Positions 49,959 to 58,402 of a DNA stretch of 64,000 nt are shown one piece after another. The DNA lies in contig JBECLA010000062.1 in the NCBI GenBank assembly GCA_040235565.1, positions 1 to 64,000 of the forward strand, read 5' to 3'. The position numbers and the translations under genes are program-made. This stretch comes from JAHEIJ01 sp040235565. GTDB lineage: Bacteria > Pseudomonadota > Gammaproteobacteria > UBA6429 > Thiohalophilaceae. Under the pieces are notes generated by a model that saw only the letters and a list, made by a program, of their open reading frames with translations, ran no database searches and had not been told where the DNA came from. The first letter of the stretch is position 1, and every line of letters starts with the position of its first letter.

Positions 49959-52220
49959 ATGTTGAATAAAGAACTGGAAAATGCACTCAACCAGGCATTC
50001 AAGCAAGCCCGGGAACAACACCACGAATTCATGACCGTGGAGCACCTGTTGCTGGCCCTGCTCGATAACTCTTCGGCAGCGGATATCCTCAAGGCCTGTG
50101 GCGCCAACCTGACGGAACTGCGACAGGATTTGCTCACCTTCCTGGAAGAAACCACCCCGTTGTTACCACCCCATGAAGATCGGGAAACACAACCCACGCT
50201 GGGTTTTCAGCGGGTACTTCAACGAGCAGTGTTTCATGTGCAGTCGTCGGGGAAACGTGAAGTCAGTGGCGCCAATGTGCTGGTGGCGATATTCAGTGAA
50301 CAGGAATCCCAGGCGGTTTACTTTCTGAAAAAACAGGACATCTCGCGGCTGGAAGTCGTCAACTATATTTCCCATGGGATCTCGCGGGTACGGGATGACG
50401 AACAGCTCGAACACCAGGTGGACACTGAAGAAGAAGCGGAGGAGATGGGAGGGCAGAATCCGTTGCAACAGTTCACCAGCAATCTGAACGAACTCGCTCG
50501 CATCGGTAAAATTGATCCCCTCATCGGGCGACGTGATGAAATCGAACGCACCATCCAGGTCTTGTGTCGGCGGCGCAAGAACAATCCTCTGTTCGTCGGT
50601 GAGGCCGGTGTGGGCAAGACCGCCCTGGCAGAAGGCTTGGCCAAAAAAATTGTTGAAGGTGAAGTTCCCGAAATTCTCTCGGACTATTCCATTTATGCGC
50701 TGGATCTCGGGGCCTTGCTGGCAGGGACCAAGTATCGTGGTGATTTTGAAAAACGCCTCAAGGCTGTGCTGGCACAACTGAAACGCCAGGAACATGCCAT
50801 TCTGTTCATTGATGAAATTCACACCATTATCGGTGCCGGTGCCGCTTCCGGCGGGGCAATGGACGCCTCCAATCTTGTCAAGCCGGTATTGGCCAGCGGG
50901 GATCTGAAATGCATTGGCTCAACCACCTATCAGGAATACCGTGGCATCTTTGAAAAAGATCGGGCCCTGGCCCGCCGTTTCCAGAAAATCGATGTGCCGG
51001 AGCCGACGGTGGAAGAATGCGTGCAGATTCTGGAAGGGTTGAAGTCCCGCTTCGAGGAACATCACGAAGTCCGCTACACCCATCAGGCCTTACGTACCGC
51101 GGCGGAACTTTCCGAACGCTATATCAATGATCGGCACCTGCCAGACAAGGCCATTGACGTGATTGATGAAGCCGGCGCGAATCAGCGTATGCAGACGCCT
51201 TCCAAGCGTAAAAAGACCATTGGCGTCAGGGATATCGAAGCGATTGTCGCCAAGATCGCGCGCATCCCGCCCAAAACGGTTTCGTCGGACGACATGGAAG
51301 TGCTGCGTAACCTGGCGCGGGATCTGAAACTGGTGATTTACGGTCAGGATGAAGCGGTGAGCAGCCTGAGTGATGCCATTAAATTATCACGTTCCGGTTT
51401 ATCAATAGAGCAAAAACCCATTGGCAGTTTCCTGTTTGCGGGCCCCACCGGCGTGGGGAAGACCGAAGTTACCCGGCAACTGGCCCGCATCATGGGTATC
51501 GAGCTGATCCGCTTCGACATGTCCGAATATATGGAACGCCATACCGTGTCCCGCTTGATTGGTGCGCCGCCCGGCTATGTCGGTTATGACCAGGGTGGCT
51601 TGCTGACGGAGGAAATCACCAAACATCCGCATGCCGTACTGCTACTGGATGAAATCGAAAAAGCCCATCCGGATGTCTTCAACCTGTTGTTGCAGGTCAT
51701 GGATCACGGCACGCTGACAGACAACAACGGGCGTAAGGCCGATTTTCGCAATGTTATTCTGGTAATGACCACCAATGCCGGTGCGGATCAGATGAACCGG
51801 AGTTCCATTGGCTTCAGTACTCAGGATCACAGTTCCGATGCCATGGAAGTCATTAAAAAGACCTTTACGCCTGAATTCCGCAACCGCCTGGATGCGATTA
51901 TCCAGTTCAAGCAACTTGGCCCCGAGACCATCAGTCAGGTGGTCGACAAGTTCCTGTTCGAACTGGAAGGTCAACTGGAAGAGAAGGGTGTCACGCTCGA
52001 AGTCGATACCGAGGCCCGCACCTGGCTTGCGATGCATGGCTATGATCCCAACATGGGTGCCCGACCCATGGCACGCTTGATCCAGGAAAAAATCAAGAAG
52101 CCACTGGCGGAAGACCTGTTATTCGGCAAGCTGGCGAATGGAGGTCACATCACTATCAGTGTGCGTGACGACGCCTTACATTTCGATCTTGAAGGGAAAA
52201 ACGAACTGGCAACCCAGTGA
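49959..52220 (+). CDS. clpA: ClpA, AAA+ unfoldase of ClpAP
   Basis: A 753-residue two-ring unfoldase. It has the N-terminal ClpA/B repeat region, D1 with Walker A GEAGVGKTAL and D2 with Walker A GPTGVGKTE, plus the ClpP-binding loop in D2. It unfolds proteins for degradation by ClpP, which is not in this window. The gene is translated with clpS. It runs to 33 bases before convergent infA with no clear terminator. Confidence 0.96.
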   Translation: MLNKELENALNQAFKQAREQHHEFMTVEHLLLALLDNSSAADILKACGANLTELRQDLLTFLEETTPLLPPHEDRETQPTLGFQRVLQRAVFHVQSSGKREVSGANVLVAIFSEQESQAVYFLKKQDISRLEVVNYISHGISRVRDDEQLEHQVDTEEEAEEMGGQNPLQQFTSNLNELARIGKIDPLIGRRDEIERTIQVLCRRRKNNPLFVGEAGVGKTALAEGLAKKIVEGEVPEILSDYSIYALDLGALLAGTKYRGDFEKRLKAVLAQLKRQEHAILFIDEIHTIIGAGAASGGAMDASNLVKPVLASGDLKCIGSTTYQEYRGIFEKDRALARRFQKIDVPEPTVEECVQILEGLKSRFEEHHEVRYTHQALRTAAELSERYINDRHLPDKAIDVIDEAGANQRMQTPSKRKKTIGVRDIEAIVAKIARIPPKTVSSDDMEVLRNLARDLKLVIYGQDEAVSSLSDAIKLSRSGLSIEQKPIGSFLFAGPTGVGKTEVTRQLARIMGIELIRFDMSEYMERHTVSRLIGAPPGYVGYDQGGLLTEEITKHPHAVLLLDEIEKAHPDVFNLLLQVMDHGTLTDNNGRKADFRNVILVMTTNAGADQMNRSSIGFSTQDHSSDAMEVIKKTFTPEFRNRLDAIIQFKQLGPETISQVVDKFLFELEGQLEEKGVTLEVDTEARTWLAMHGYDPNMGARPMARLIQEKIKKPLAEDLLFGKLANGGHITISVRDDALHFDLEGKNELATQ

Positions 52221-52253
52221 CGCGGCATCTGTCCCGCTGAGACCGGTTGTTTA

Positions 52254-52472
52254 TTATCGACCCCGGAAGACGATGCGACCTTTGGTCAGGTCGTAGGGAG
52301 TTAATTGCACAGTGACCTTGTCGCCGGTCAGGATGCGGATATAGTGTTTGCGCATCTTACCGGAAATGTGGGCCGTCACGACATGACCATTTTCCAGCTC
52401 AACGCGAAACATAGTGTTCGGCAGGGTTTCTACCACCGTGCCTTCCATTTCAATATGTTCTTCTTTTGCCAT
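52254..52472 (-). CDS. infA: Translation initiation factor IF-1
   Basis: A 72-residue IF-1 with the OB-fold signature EGTVVETLPNTMFRVELENGH and the typical end DLTKGRIVFRGR. It helps place the initiator tRNA on the small ribosomal subunit. In E. coli it also lies downstream of clpA. Here it is read convergently with clpA. The tRNA-Ser gene found between them in E. coli is absent. Confidence 0.96.
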   Translation of the reverse strand: MAKEEHIEMEGTVVETLPNTMFRVELENGHVVTAHISGKMRKHYIRILTGDKVTVQLTPYDLTKGRIVFRGR

Positions 52473-52504
52473 CCGGTGTAAATACTCTCGGTTTCAGGGG
52501 CTAC

Positions 52505-52539
52505 AAAAAATCAAGCGCGAATGATGCCTCAATTCGCGC
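52505..52539 (-). terminator. Terminator downstream of the 52619 gene
   Basis: On the minus strand GCGCGAAT / ATTCGCGC form an 8-base stem with a nine-base loop, followed after five bases by six T. It ends the small gene at 52619-52855 upstream of infA. Confidence 0.75.
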
Positions 52540-52618
52540 CAATTTTCAAAAGATCCGAAGGAAAGTTTATCAATCCGATGCCGGAATTGGCACCGAAATG
52601 GGAACGCGTTGTCTGTCT

Positions 52619-52855
52619 CTAAACGGCGACTGCGCGTTGCCAGTCCACCGTGGACCAGGCAACATGGGGGTGAGTCAGATCGTCTTCCAGGACGATCTCC
52701 ATTCCCAACAGTTTACTCATTGTACCCAGATTGTGTATTTCCGCCAGTTGGCCTTGCAAACGGGCAAAATGGGTCCGGTTTAGATACAGCACATTGGGCC
52801 GAAAACCATGCTCCTGTTCAAACTCGTGCGCGAGTTGATAGATGAAGCTCAGCAT
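52619..52855 (-). CDS. Small conserved protein (78 aa)
   Basis: A 78-residue soluble protein starting at MLSFIYQLAHEFEQEHGF. A longer frame begins 31 codons earlier but its N-terminal part is atypical (many Arg/Asn). The sequence FRPNVLYLNRTHFARLQGQL and GMEIVLEDDLTHPHVAWST gives a mixed fold. No function is known to me. A terminator follows it, so it is its own small unit next to infA. Confidence 0.65.
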   Translation of the reverse strand: MLSFIYQLAHEFEQEHGFRPNVLYLNRTHFARLQGQLAEIHNLGTMSKLLGMEIVLEDDLTHPHVAWSTVDWQRAVAV

Positions 52856-53021
52856 ATCGTCCTCCTGGTCACTGTTCCGGTGAGGTCTCCTTACCTCGTT
52901 TGACTGCGTATACCGCAGCGGGTTCACACCATGTTTCTCAGCCATCAAGCTCTATATCGGCTGAGACAAATTGCGACTTAAATGTTCTTTTTTCCTCCAA
53001 CTGGTTGATAATGGCCATATT

Positions 53022-53756
53022 TTAAACAGGTGGTTTGGTCCGCCATGTCAGGCCGTCAAAGTATTCCAGCGGTTGATACTGGGTCTTGTAGTCCATCTTC
53101 GGCGCTGCGGGATTCCAGTAACCCAGATAAACCCAGTCACGGCCCGAATCGTGCGCTTGCTGAATCTGGCTCAATATGGCGTAAACTCCCAGACTGCGTC
53201 GGCTTTCCCCTGGATCATAAAAGGTATATACCGCAGATAAACTGTCATTACATTGATCTACCACAGCTACGGCGAGGATTTCCTTGTGCTGGCGGAACTC
53301 ATACAAAACAGTGTTGGACCACGTGGCACTTATCACGCGGCGGTATGCCTGCGGGTCATTGCTGTCCATACTGCCACCCGGATGACGCGCCTGCATATAA
53401 CGTCGGTAAAGGTGAAAGTGTACCGTATTGAATTCAGCGGGGCGAATACGCAGTTCCAGATCCTTGTTGCGTTGCTGACAACGGCGTTGGCTGCGGTTGG
53501 GAACAAAAGCGGCGACCGGTACCCGCACCGGCACACACAGACGACACTTGCCACAATGCGGCCGATACACATGTTCACCGCTACGTCGAAAGCCGACCTG
53601 GGACAAGATCTGGTAGGTTGACATGCTCATTGTGGCTTCCGGATCAACAAACAGCGTCACCGCTTCCCGATCAGCCAGGTAACTGCAGGGATGGGGGAGA
53701 CTGCTGTAGAACCGCAGGGCGTGTAGTGCACGATAGAGGCGATTTTCGTCATTCAT
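53022..53756 (-). CDS. bpt: Aspartate/glutamate leucyltransferase Bpt
   Basis: A 244-residue aminoacyl-tRNA-protein transferase of the Bpt/Ate type, which adds leucine to N-terminal Asp or Glu and so creates N-degrons for ClpS. The conserved cysteines are in the N-terminal domain (PHPCSYL and HCGKCRLCVPVR), as in arginyltransferases. The C-terminal GCN5-like domain has the WVYLGYWNP block. It is encoded near aat, clpS and clpA. Confidence 0.93.
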   Translation of the reverse strand: MNDENRLYRALHALRFYSSLPHPCSYLADREAVTLFVDPEATMSMSTYQILSQVGFRRSGEHVYRPHCGKCRLCVPVRVPVAAFVPNRSQRRCQQRNKDLELRIRPAEFNTVHFHLYRRYMQARHPGGSMDSNDPQAYRRVISATWSNTVLYEFRQHKEILAVAVVDQCNDSLSAVYTFYDPGESRRSLGVYAILSQIQQAHDSGRDWVYLGYWNPAAPKMDYKTQYQPLEYFDGLTWRTKPPV

Positions 53757-53915
53757 GGGCGAGTGGCTATCCCGAGAAGACTATCGTTATAGCTAACTAT
53801 AGCCACTTTTAGCAAAAACAACACAGACTGGTTAATTTGTAACCATACTACCCGTCGTGCAGTTTACTTGACTTATTGAAAAGAGGTAATGAATTATCAA
53901 TTTGGTGCTAAAGTA

Positions 53916-54635
53916 TCAAGCGATGCTGGAGATAAGATCGGCATCGAATTCCCAGCTATCATTTTCAGCCGGCTGGCGACAGCATTGATTTAGCAGCCTT
54001 ACAAAGTCAAGCCGGGGGATGAGTTCAGCCCCAAACTGATTCAGGTAGGCCGTCTCAATCTGGCAATCGATTAATTTAAACTGCCAACGTTGTAATTGTC
54101 GTACCAGACAGACAAATGCAACCTTGGATGCCTCAGAAACACGACTGAACATCGATTCACCATAAAAGACCTTGCCAAGGGTAACACCATAGAGCCCACC
54201 CACCAGCTTGCCATTCAACCAGCTTTCCACCGAGTGAGCATGACCGGTCTGATGGAGTCGTATATATGCCTGTTGCATTTCATCCGTGATCCACGTGCCC
54301 AGGCCATCGGTACGGGGTTCACTACAGGCCCGTATGACATCGCCGAATGCGGAATCAAATGTGATTGTAAAATTATGTTTACGCAAGGTTTTGCGTAAAC
54401 TGCGCGAGATATGCAATTTATCGGGAAACAATACCGAGCGGGGATCAGGTGACCACCAGAGAATAGGCTGATCCCCACTGTACCAGGGAAAAATCCCCCG
54501 TTGATAAGCAGCAAGCAACCTTTCAATCGATAGATCGCCACCGACACCCAGCAAGCCATTTGGATCATGCAACGCCAATGACACATCCGGAAAGTCGTCG
54601 GGATCAGTCGGGTTGAGCCAATAGGGGGCGGTCAT
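53916..54635 (-). CDS. aat: Leucyl/phenylalanyl-tRNA--protein transferase
   Basis: A 239-residue enzyme that adds Leu or Phe from tRNA to N-terminal Lys or Arg. The family signature GLLGVGGDLSIERLLAAY, RGIFPWY and WWSPDPRSVL is complete, and SVESWLNGKLVGGLYGV is conserved. Together with Bpt it feeds ClpS-ClpA. It is read leftward, alone between bpt and the next GNAT-like gene. Confidence 0.95.
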   Translation of the reverse strand: MTAPYWLNPTDPDDFPDVSLALHDPNGLLGVGGDLSIERLLAAYQRGIFPWYSGDQPILWWSPDPRSVLFPDKLHISRSLRKTLRKHNFTITFDSAFGDVIRACSEPRTDGLGTWITDEMQQAYIRLHQTGHAHSVESWLNGKLVGGLYGVTLGKVFYGESMFSRVSEASKVAFVCLVRQLQRWQFKLIDCQIETAYLNQFGAELIPRLDFVRLLNQCCRQPAENDSWEFDADLISSIA

Positions 54636-54717
54636 TTCAAGATATCAAAGGTAGAGTAAATTCTGACAATCAGCATAACAAAAAGAAATCACCAGATCGT
54701 ACGGTGTCAAATTCGTT

Positions 54718-55854
54718 TCAGGTGTTTTTAAACGGCGAGTGCTCGTGTAATTCGGCAATATAATGTTCCATCCCTTTCAGTTCATGGTCGACGAACTGCT
54801 GGATCGGGTCTTTAAAGCGTTCATCAGCAATCCAGTGGGCTGACCAGGTCCTGGCTGGCAAAAACCCGCGGGCGATTTTGTGCTCGCCCTGGGCGCCGGG
54901 TTCAAATCGTTGTAGTCCGTTATTAATGCAATACTCCAGCCCCTGGTAATAACAGGCTTCAAAATGCAGGCTGTGGAATGCCTGGCTGCAACCCCAATGA
55001 CGACCGTACAGGGTTTCACTGCCGCGCACATTAAATGCCCCGGCGACGTATTCGTCCTGATGTTTCGCCAGCACCAGCACAACATTGCGTGGCATGGTCT
55101 GGGCGATTTCCTGAAAGAATTCCAGGGAAAAGGTGGCATAACCGTACTTGCGATCAAAGGTGCTGGTATAGAAGTGATGGTAGATTTGCCATTGCGCTTC
55201 ACTGGCTTCATCGCCATGCAGGACCTCAAGCGTAATATCCTGGTCTTTCACCCGGCGGCGTTCCTGGCGGATTTTTTTGCGCTTGCTGGAGCTGAAGTGG
55301 CTGAGATAGTCGTCGAAACTTTGATAATCCTGGTTGCGCCAGTGAAACTGGCAACCGAGACGCAGCATGTACTCCGGTTGTTGCTCGAATAACGCGGTAT
55401 CCTGTGCACTGGTAAATAACCAGTGTAGCGATGAAACTTTTATATTACGTGCATGCTCGGTTGCGGCAGTGATCATGGCCTGTGCCACAGTTGGATAGTC
55501 AGATTGCGGATGCACCAGCAACCGTTGACCCGTTGCGGGGGTATAGGGAATGGCGACGACCAGCTTGGGATAATACGGCAAGCCGCTACGTTGATAGGCA
55601 TCGGCCCACGTCCAGTCAAACACCAGTTCACCGTAAGAGTTATCTTTCAGATACATCGGTGCGGCGCCGACCAGCTTGTCGTTATCCCGCGCCAGCAGAT
55701 ATTGCGGGTACCAGCCAAAGGTTTTTCCTACCGCATCATGGCGTTCCATGGCGCTCAGAAATTCATGCCGCGCGAAGGGATTGTCGGCATGCACGAGAGC
55801 ATTCCATTCCGTGGTGGCAACTTCGGACAGACTACCGAGTATTTGGAAATCCAT
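54718..55854 (-). CDS. FemAB/DUF482-type GNAT protein
   Basis: A 378-residue protein of the DUF482 family (GNAT/FemAB-like). It has two acyltransferase-like halves with WTWADAYQRSGLPYYPKLV in the middle and the FEACYYQGLEYCI segment. Related proteins are annotated as peptidoglycan biosynthesis proteins, but the activity is not proven. It is soluble. The 300 bases upstream of it contain a heptamer repeat array; the downstream neighbour is aat. Confidence 0.85.
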   Translation of the reverse strand: MDFQILGSLSEVATTEWNALVHADNPFARHEFLSAMERHDAVGKTFGWYPQYLLARDNDKLVGAAPMYLKDNSYGELVFDWTWADAYQRSGLPYYPKLVVAIPYTPATGQRLLVHPQSDYPTVAQAMITAATEHARNIKVSSLHWLFTSAQDTALFEQQPEYMLRLGCQFHWRNQDYQSFDDYLSHFSSSKRKKIRQERRRVKDQDITLEVLHGDEASEAQWQIYHHFYTSTFDRKYGYATFSLEFFQEIAQTMPRNVVLVLAKHQDEYVAGAFNVRGSETLYGRHWGCSQAFHSLHFEACYYQGLEYCINNGLQRFEPGAQGEHKIARGFLPARTWSAHWIADERFKDPIQQFVDHELKGMEHYIAELHEHSPFKNT

Positions 55855-55864
55855 AATAATTAAA

Positions 55865-55985
55865 GGGACGAGGGATAAACGAGAAGGGACGAGTGACGAG
55901 TGACGAGTGACGAGGAATAAAGAAAAGGGACACGGGACGAGTGACGAGTGACAAAAGTAGGGACGAGTTACGAGTGACGAGGATA
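55865..55985. repeat. GACGAGT heptamer repeat array, left arm
   Basis: A non-coding stretch built from GACGAGT/GACGAGG-type heptamers, with the longest run at 55886-55914. Other copies are interrupted by GGGATAAAC and AGAAAAGGGACAC segments. It is the inverted counterpart of the array at 56103-56175: a 25-base perfect inverted match joins 55886-55910 and 56143-56167. The unit length is seven, so it is not coding. It lies between the starts and ends of two leftward genes. Confidence 0.85.
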
Positions 55986-56102
55986 AGTATGTGCCGGGCG
56001 ATATCTGAAGTTATTGGCATTTAGTATCATTTATTCTGTAGATTCAAAACCATGGTAACAGCAAGCTTTGTTTCAATCAGATCATATCATTGATCTTTAT
56101 TT

Positions 56103-56175
56103 TCCTCGTTCCTAGTCACTCGTCCCTCGTTACTTTCTTTGATCACTCGTCACTCGTCACTCGTCCCTTGTTACT
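56103..56175. repeat. ACTCGTC heptamer repeat array, right arm
   Basis: Copies of TCACTCGTC/TCCCTCGT, the reverse complement of the left arm. It ends two bases before the trxB stop codon. Read on the trxB strand the two arms could fold into a long imperfect hairpin over more than 300 bases. Confidence 0.85.
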
Positions 56176-56177
56176 TG

Positions 56178-57131
56178 TTACTGGTTTTCGTCCAGATAAC
56201 GTTCCGCATCCAGTGCGGCCATGCAACCCGAACCCGCGGAGGTAATGGCCTGACGATAAATATGATCCGCGACATCCCCGGCGGCAAATACCCCCGGCAC
56301 ACTGGTGGCGGTGGCATTACCTTCGGTACCACTCTTGATCTTGATATAACCGTGATCCATCTCCAGTTGGCCTTCAAAAATGTCGGTATTGGGTTTATGA
56401 CCAATGGCAATAAACACGCCCATTACGTCGATTTCTTTGGTGTTGCCATCTTCCGTACTCTTGATCCGGATCTTGTTAACCCCGCTGGCGTCACCCAGTA
56501 CTTCATCCAGCTCATGGTTCCATTCGATAGTGACATTGCCGTTTTTGGCTTTTTCCATCAGTTGGTCAGCAAGAATTTTCTCGGAACGAAATTTATCCCG
56601 CCGATGAATAACGGTGACATGCTTGGCAATATTAGACAGATAGATGGCTTCTTCCACTGCGGTATTACCGCCACCGACCACGGCGACATTCTGGTTTTTA
56701 TAGAAGAAACCGTCACAGGTTGCACAACCGGAGACGCCTTTGCCTTTGAAGGCTTCTTCAGAAGGCAAACCGAGATACATGGCTGATGCGCCGGTCGCGA
56801 TAACCAAGGCATCGCAGGTATAGACACCGGAATCACCGGTGAGGGTATAGGGTTTCGAACCCAAGTCGACCTTGTTGATGTGATCGAAAATGATTTCTGT
56901 CTCAAACCGTTCCGCATGCTGACGCATCCGATCCATCAGACCAGGCCCTTGCAGACCTTCCGGATCCCCGGGCCAGTTATCAACTTCCGTGGTGGTCATG
57001 AGCTGGCCGCCTTGTTCCAGCCCGGTAATCAGCACCGGATTGAGGTTGGCGCGGGCGCCATATACTGCGGCGGTGTAACCGGCGGGACCTGAGCCGAGGA
57101 TCAGCAGGCGACAATGTTTGGCTTCACTCAT
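56178..57131 (-). CDS. trxB: Thioredoxin reductase
   Basis: A 317-residue flavoprotein that reduces thioredoxin with NADPH. FAD motif LGSGPAGYTAAVYGARA, the redox-active CATCDG site and the NADPH motif VVGGGNTAVEEA are present. The length and order are those of the E. coli enzyme. Its 3' end runs into the heptamer repeats. In E. coli trxB is followed by lrp and ftsK on the other strand; here ald replaces lrp. Confidence 0.95.
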   Translation of the reverse strand: MSEAKHCRLLILGSGPAGYTAAVYGARANLNPVLITGLEQGGQLMTTTEVDNWPGDPEGLQGPGLMDRMRQHAERFETEIIFDHINKVDLGSKPYTLTGDSGVYTCDALVIATGASAMYLGLPSEEAFKGKGVSGCATCDGFFYKNQNVAVVGGGNTAVEEAIYLSNIAKHVTVIHRRDKFRSEKILADQLMEKAKNGNVTIEWNHELDEVLGDASGVNKIRIKSTEDGNTKEIDVMGVFIAIGHKPNTDIFEGQLEMDHGYIKIKSGTEGNATATSVPGVFAAGDVADHIYRQAITSAGSGCMAALDAERYLDENQ

Positions 57132-57190
57132 GTGTTAGACTCCACGAAAAATGTGAACAAGGATTACTCACGATTGTATCTATTGATAGT

Positions 57191-57217
57191 CCGCGGAACC
57201 GCCAAAGGGTTCCGCGG
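57191..57217. promoter_or_regulatory. Perfect 10-base inverted repeat upstream of ald
   Basis: CCGCGGAACC (57191-57200) and GGTTCCGCGG (57208-57217) with a seven-base spacer, 58 bases before the ald ATG. There is no T-run, so it is more likely an operator or leader structure than a terminator. Confidence 0.55.
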
Positions 57218-57275
57218 GTCGAAAAATGCGTAGCCGCAATGGTACGCAATGCCAACACAAGGGTAAAGTCAACGA

Positions 57276-58334
57276 ATGAAGATAGGGATCCCTCGCGAAG
57301 TTAAAACACTGGAAGGGCGTGTTGCCTTGATTCCGGATGCTGCCGCTCATCTTGTGCGTCAGGGTCATCGCGTTTATGTGCAACAGGACGCGGGACAGTT
57401 AAGCGGTTACCCGGATGACGATTACCGCAAGGTCGGCGTGGAAGTACTGCCGGATGCGACGAGTCTGTATGCCGCAGCGGAAATGATCGTCAAGGTCAAG
57501 GAGCCTCAACCGGAAGAATTCGATTTACTACGCCAGGATCATCTCCTGTTTTCCTATCTCCATCTGGCTGCCGAACCGGCGCTGACTGAAGCATTGTTAA
57601 ACATCGGTCTCACCGCGGTGGGGTTTGAAACAGTCAGGGCTGGCCGGCAATTGCCCTTGCTTGCCCCGATGAGTGATATTGCCGGGCGCATTGCCGTGCA
57701 AATCGGTGCGCACCTGTTGCATCAGCCGCAGGGCGGGCGGGGTCTGTTACTCGGCGGCCTGCCTGCGGCCGAGCGGGGTAACGTGGTTATCCTCGGCGGC
57801 GGCACGGCTGGCGGTAATGCCGCGTTGATGGCCGCGGCCATGGGTGCCAATGTGACGGTCTTTGATCGCAACCGTGACAAACTCGCGGCGATGCGGGCGC
57901 TGGGCAACAATGTCACCGCGCTCTATCCCTTTGATACGGCAATCCATGAGATGGTGATCCAGGCGGATCTGCTGGTGGGCGCGGTGTTGATCCCGGGCGC
58001 CAAAGCCCCGCATCTGGTGAGTGCCGACACGGTCCGTGAGATGCGCGACGGCAGTGTTATCATTGATATCTCGGTGGACCAGGGAGGCTGTATCGAGACC
58101 ACCCGGCCAACCAACTATGCCCAGCCCACCTTCATCTGGGAAGGGGTGGTGCATTTCGGCGTTACCAACATGCCGGGCGCGGTGCCCCGGACGGCCTCAC
58201 AGGCGTTGTCGGTTGCCCTGGTTCCTTATATTCTGCGCCTGACAGAAGCGAACTGGCGTGAGCAGCCGGATCTCCAGGCGGGCATCAATGTCGAGGCCGG
58301 CAAGCGGGTGCTGGAAACACTGCTGGACAAGTGA
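57276..58334 (+). CDS. ald: Alanine dehydrogenase
   Basis: A 352-residue NAD-dependent alanine dehydrogenase: it converts alanine to pyruvate and ammonia. The N-terminal MKIGIPREVKTLEGRVALIP and the NAD Rossmann motif VVILGGGTAGGNAALMA are clear, and the catalytic region has the SDIAGRIAVQIG segment. Slightly shorter than the usual 371 residues. It lies between trxB and ftsK where E. coli has lrp. A perfect inverted repeat is upstream. Confidence 0.93.
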   Translation: MKIGIPREVKTLEGRVALIPDAAAHLVRQGHRVYVQQDAGQLSGYPDDDYRKVGVEVLPDATSLYAAAEMIVKVKEPQPEEFDLLRQDHLLFSYLHLAAEPALTEALLNIGLTAVGFETVRAGRQLPLLAPMSDIAGRIAVQIGAHLLHQPQGGRGLLLGGLPAAERGNVVILGGGTAGGNAALMAAAMGANVTVFDRNRDKLAAMRALGNNVTALYPFDTAIHEMVIQADLLVGAVLIPGAKAPHLVSADTVREMRDGSVIIDISVDQGGCIETTRPTNYAQPTFIWEGVVHFGVTNMPGAVPRTASQALSVALVPYILRLTEANWREQPDLQAGINVEAGKRVLETLLDK

Positions 58335-58402
58335 GCGGTCAATTGTAATAATCCTTAAATTATAAATAGTTACGTAGACTTCCTTAGAAAAAAATTAAGA
58401 TT

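Larger units (their letters stand above)
55855..56177. other. Non-coding gap between trxB and the DUF482 gene
   Basis: A 323-base gap without a gene. It holds the two heptamer repeat arms (55865-55985 and 56103-56175) and about 115 bases of unique AT-rich sequence between them, which includes GTGCCGGGCG and ends near CATTGATC. The right arm runs almost to the trxB stop. No promoter for the DUF482 gene is obvious beyond the AT-rich middle. Confidence 0.7.

Noticed and set aside
52221..52253. tRNA-Ser gene between clpA and infA as in E. coli
   Set aside because: The gap is only 33 bases here, too short for a tRNA.
55865..56175. Possible CRISPR array
   Set aside because: The repeats are contiguous 7-base units in opposite directions without 30-40 base spacers. 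It is not a CRISPR, even though a Cas6-like gene is in the window.
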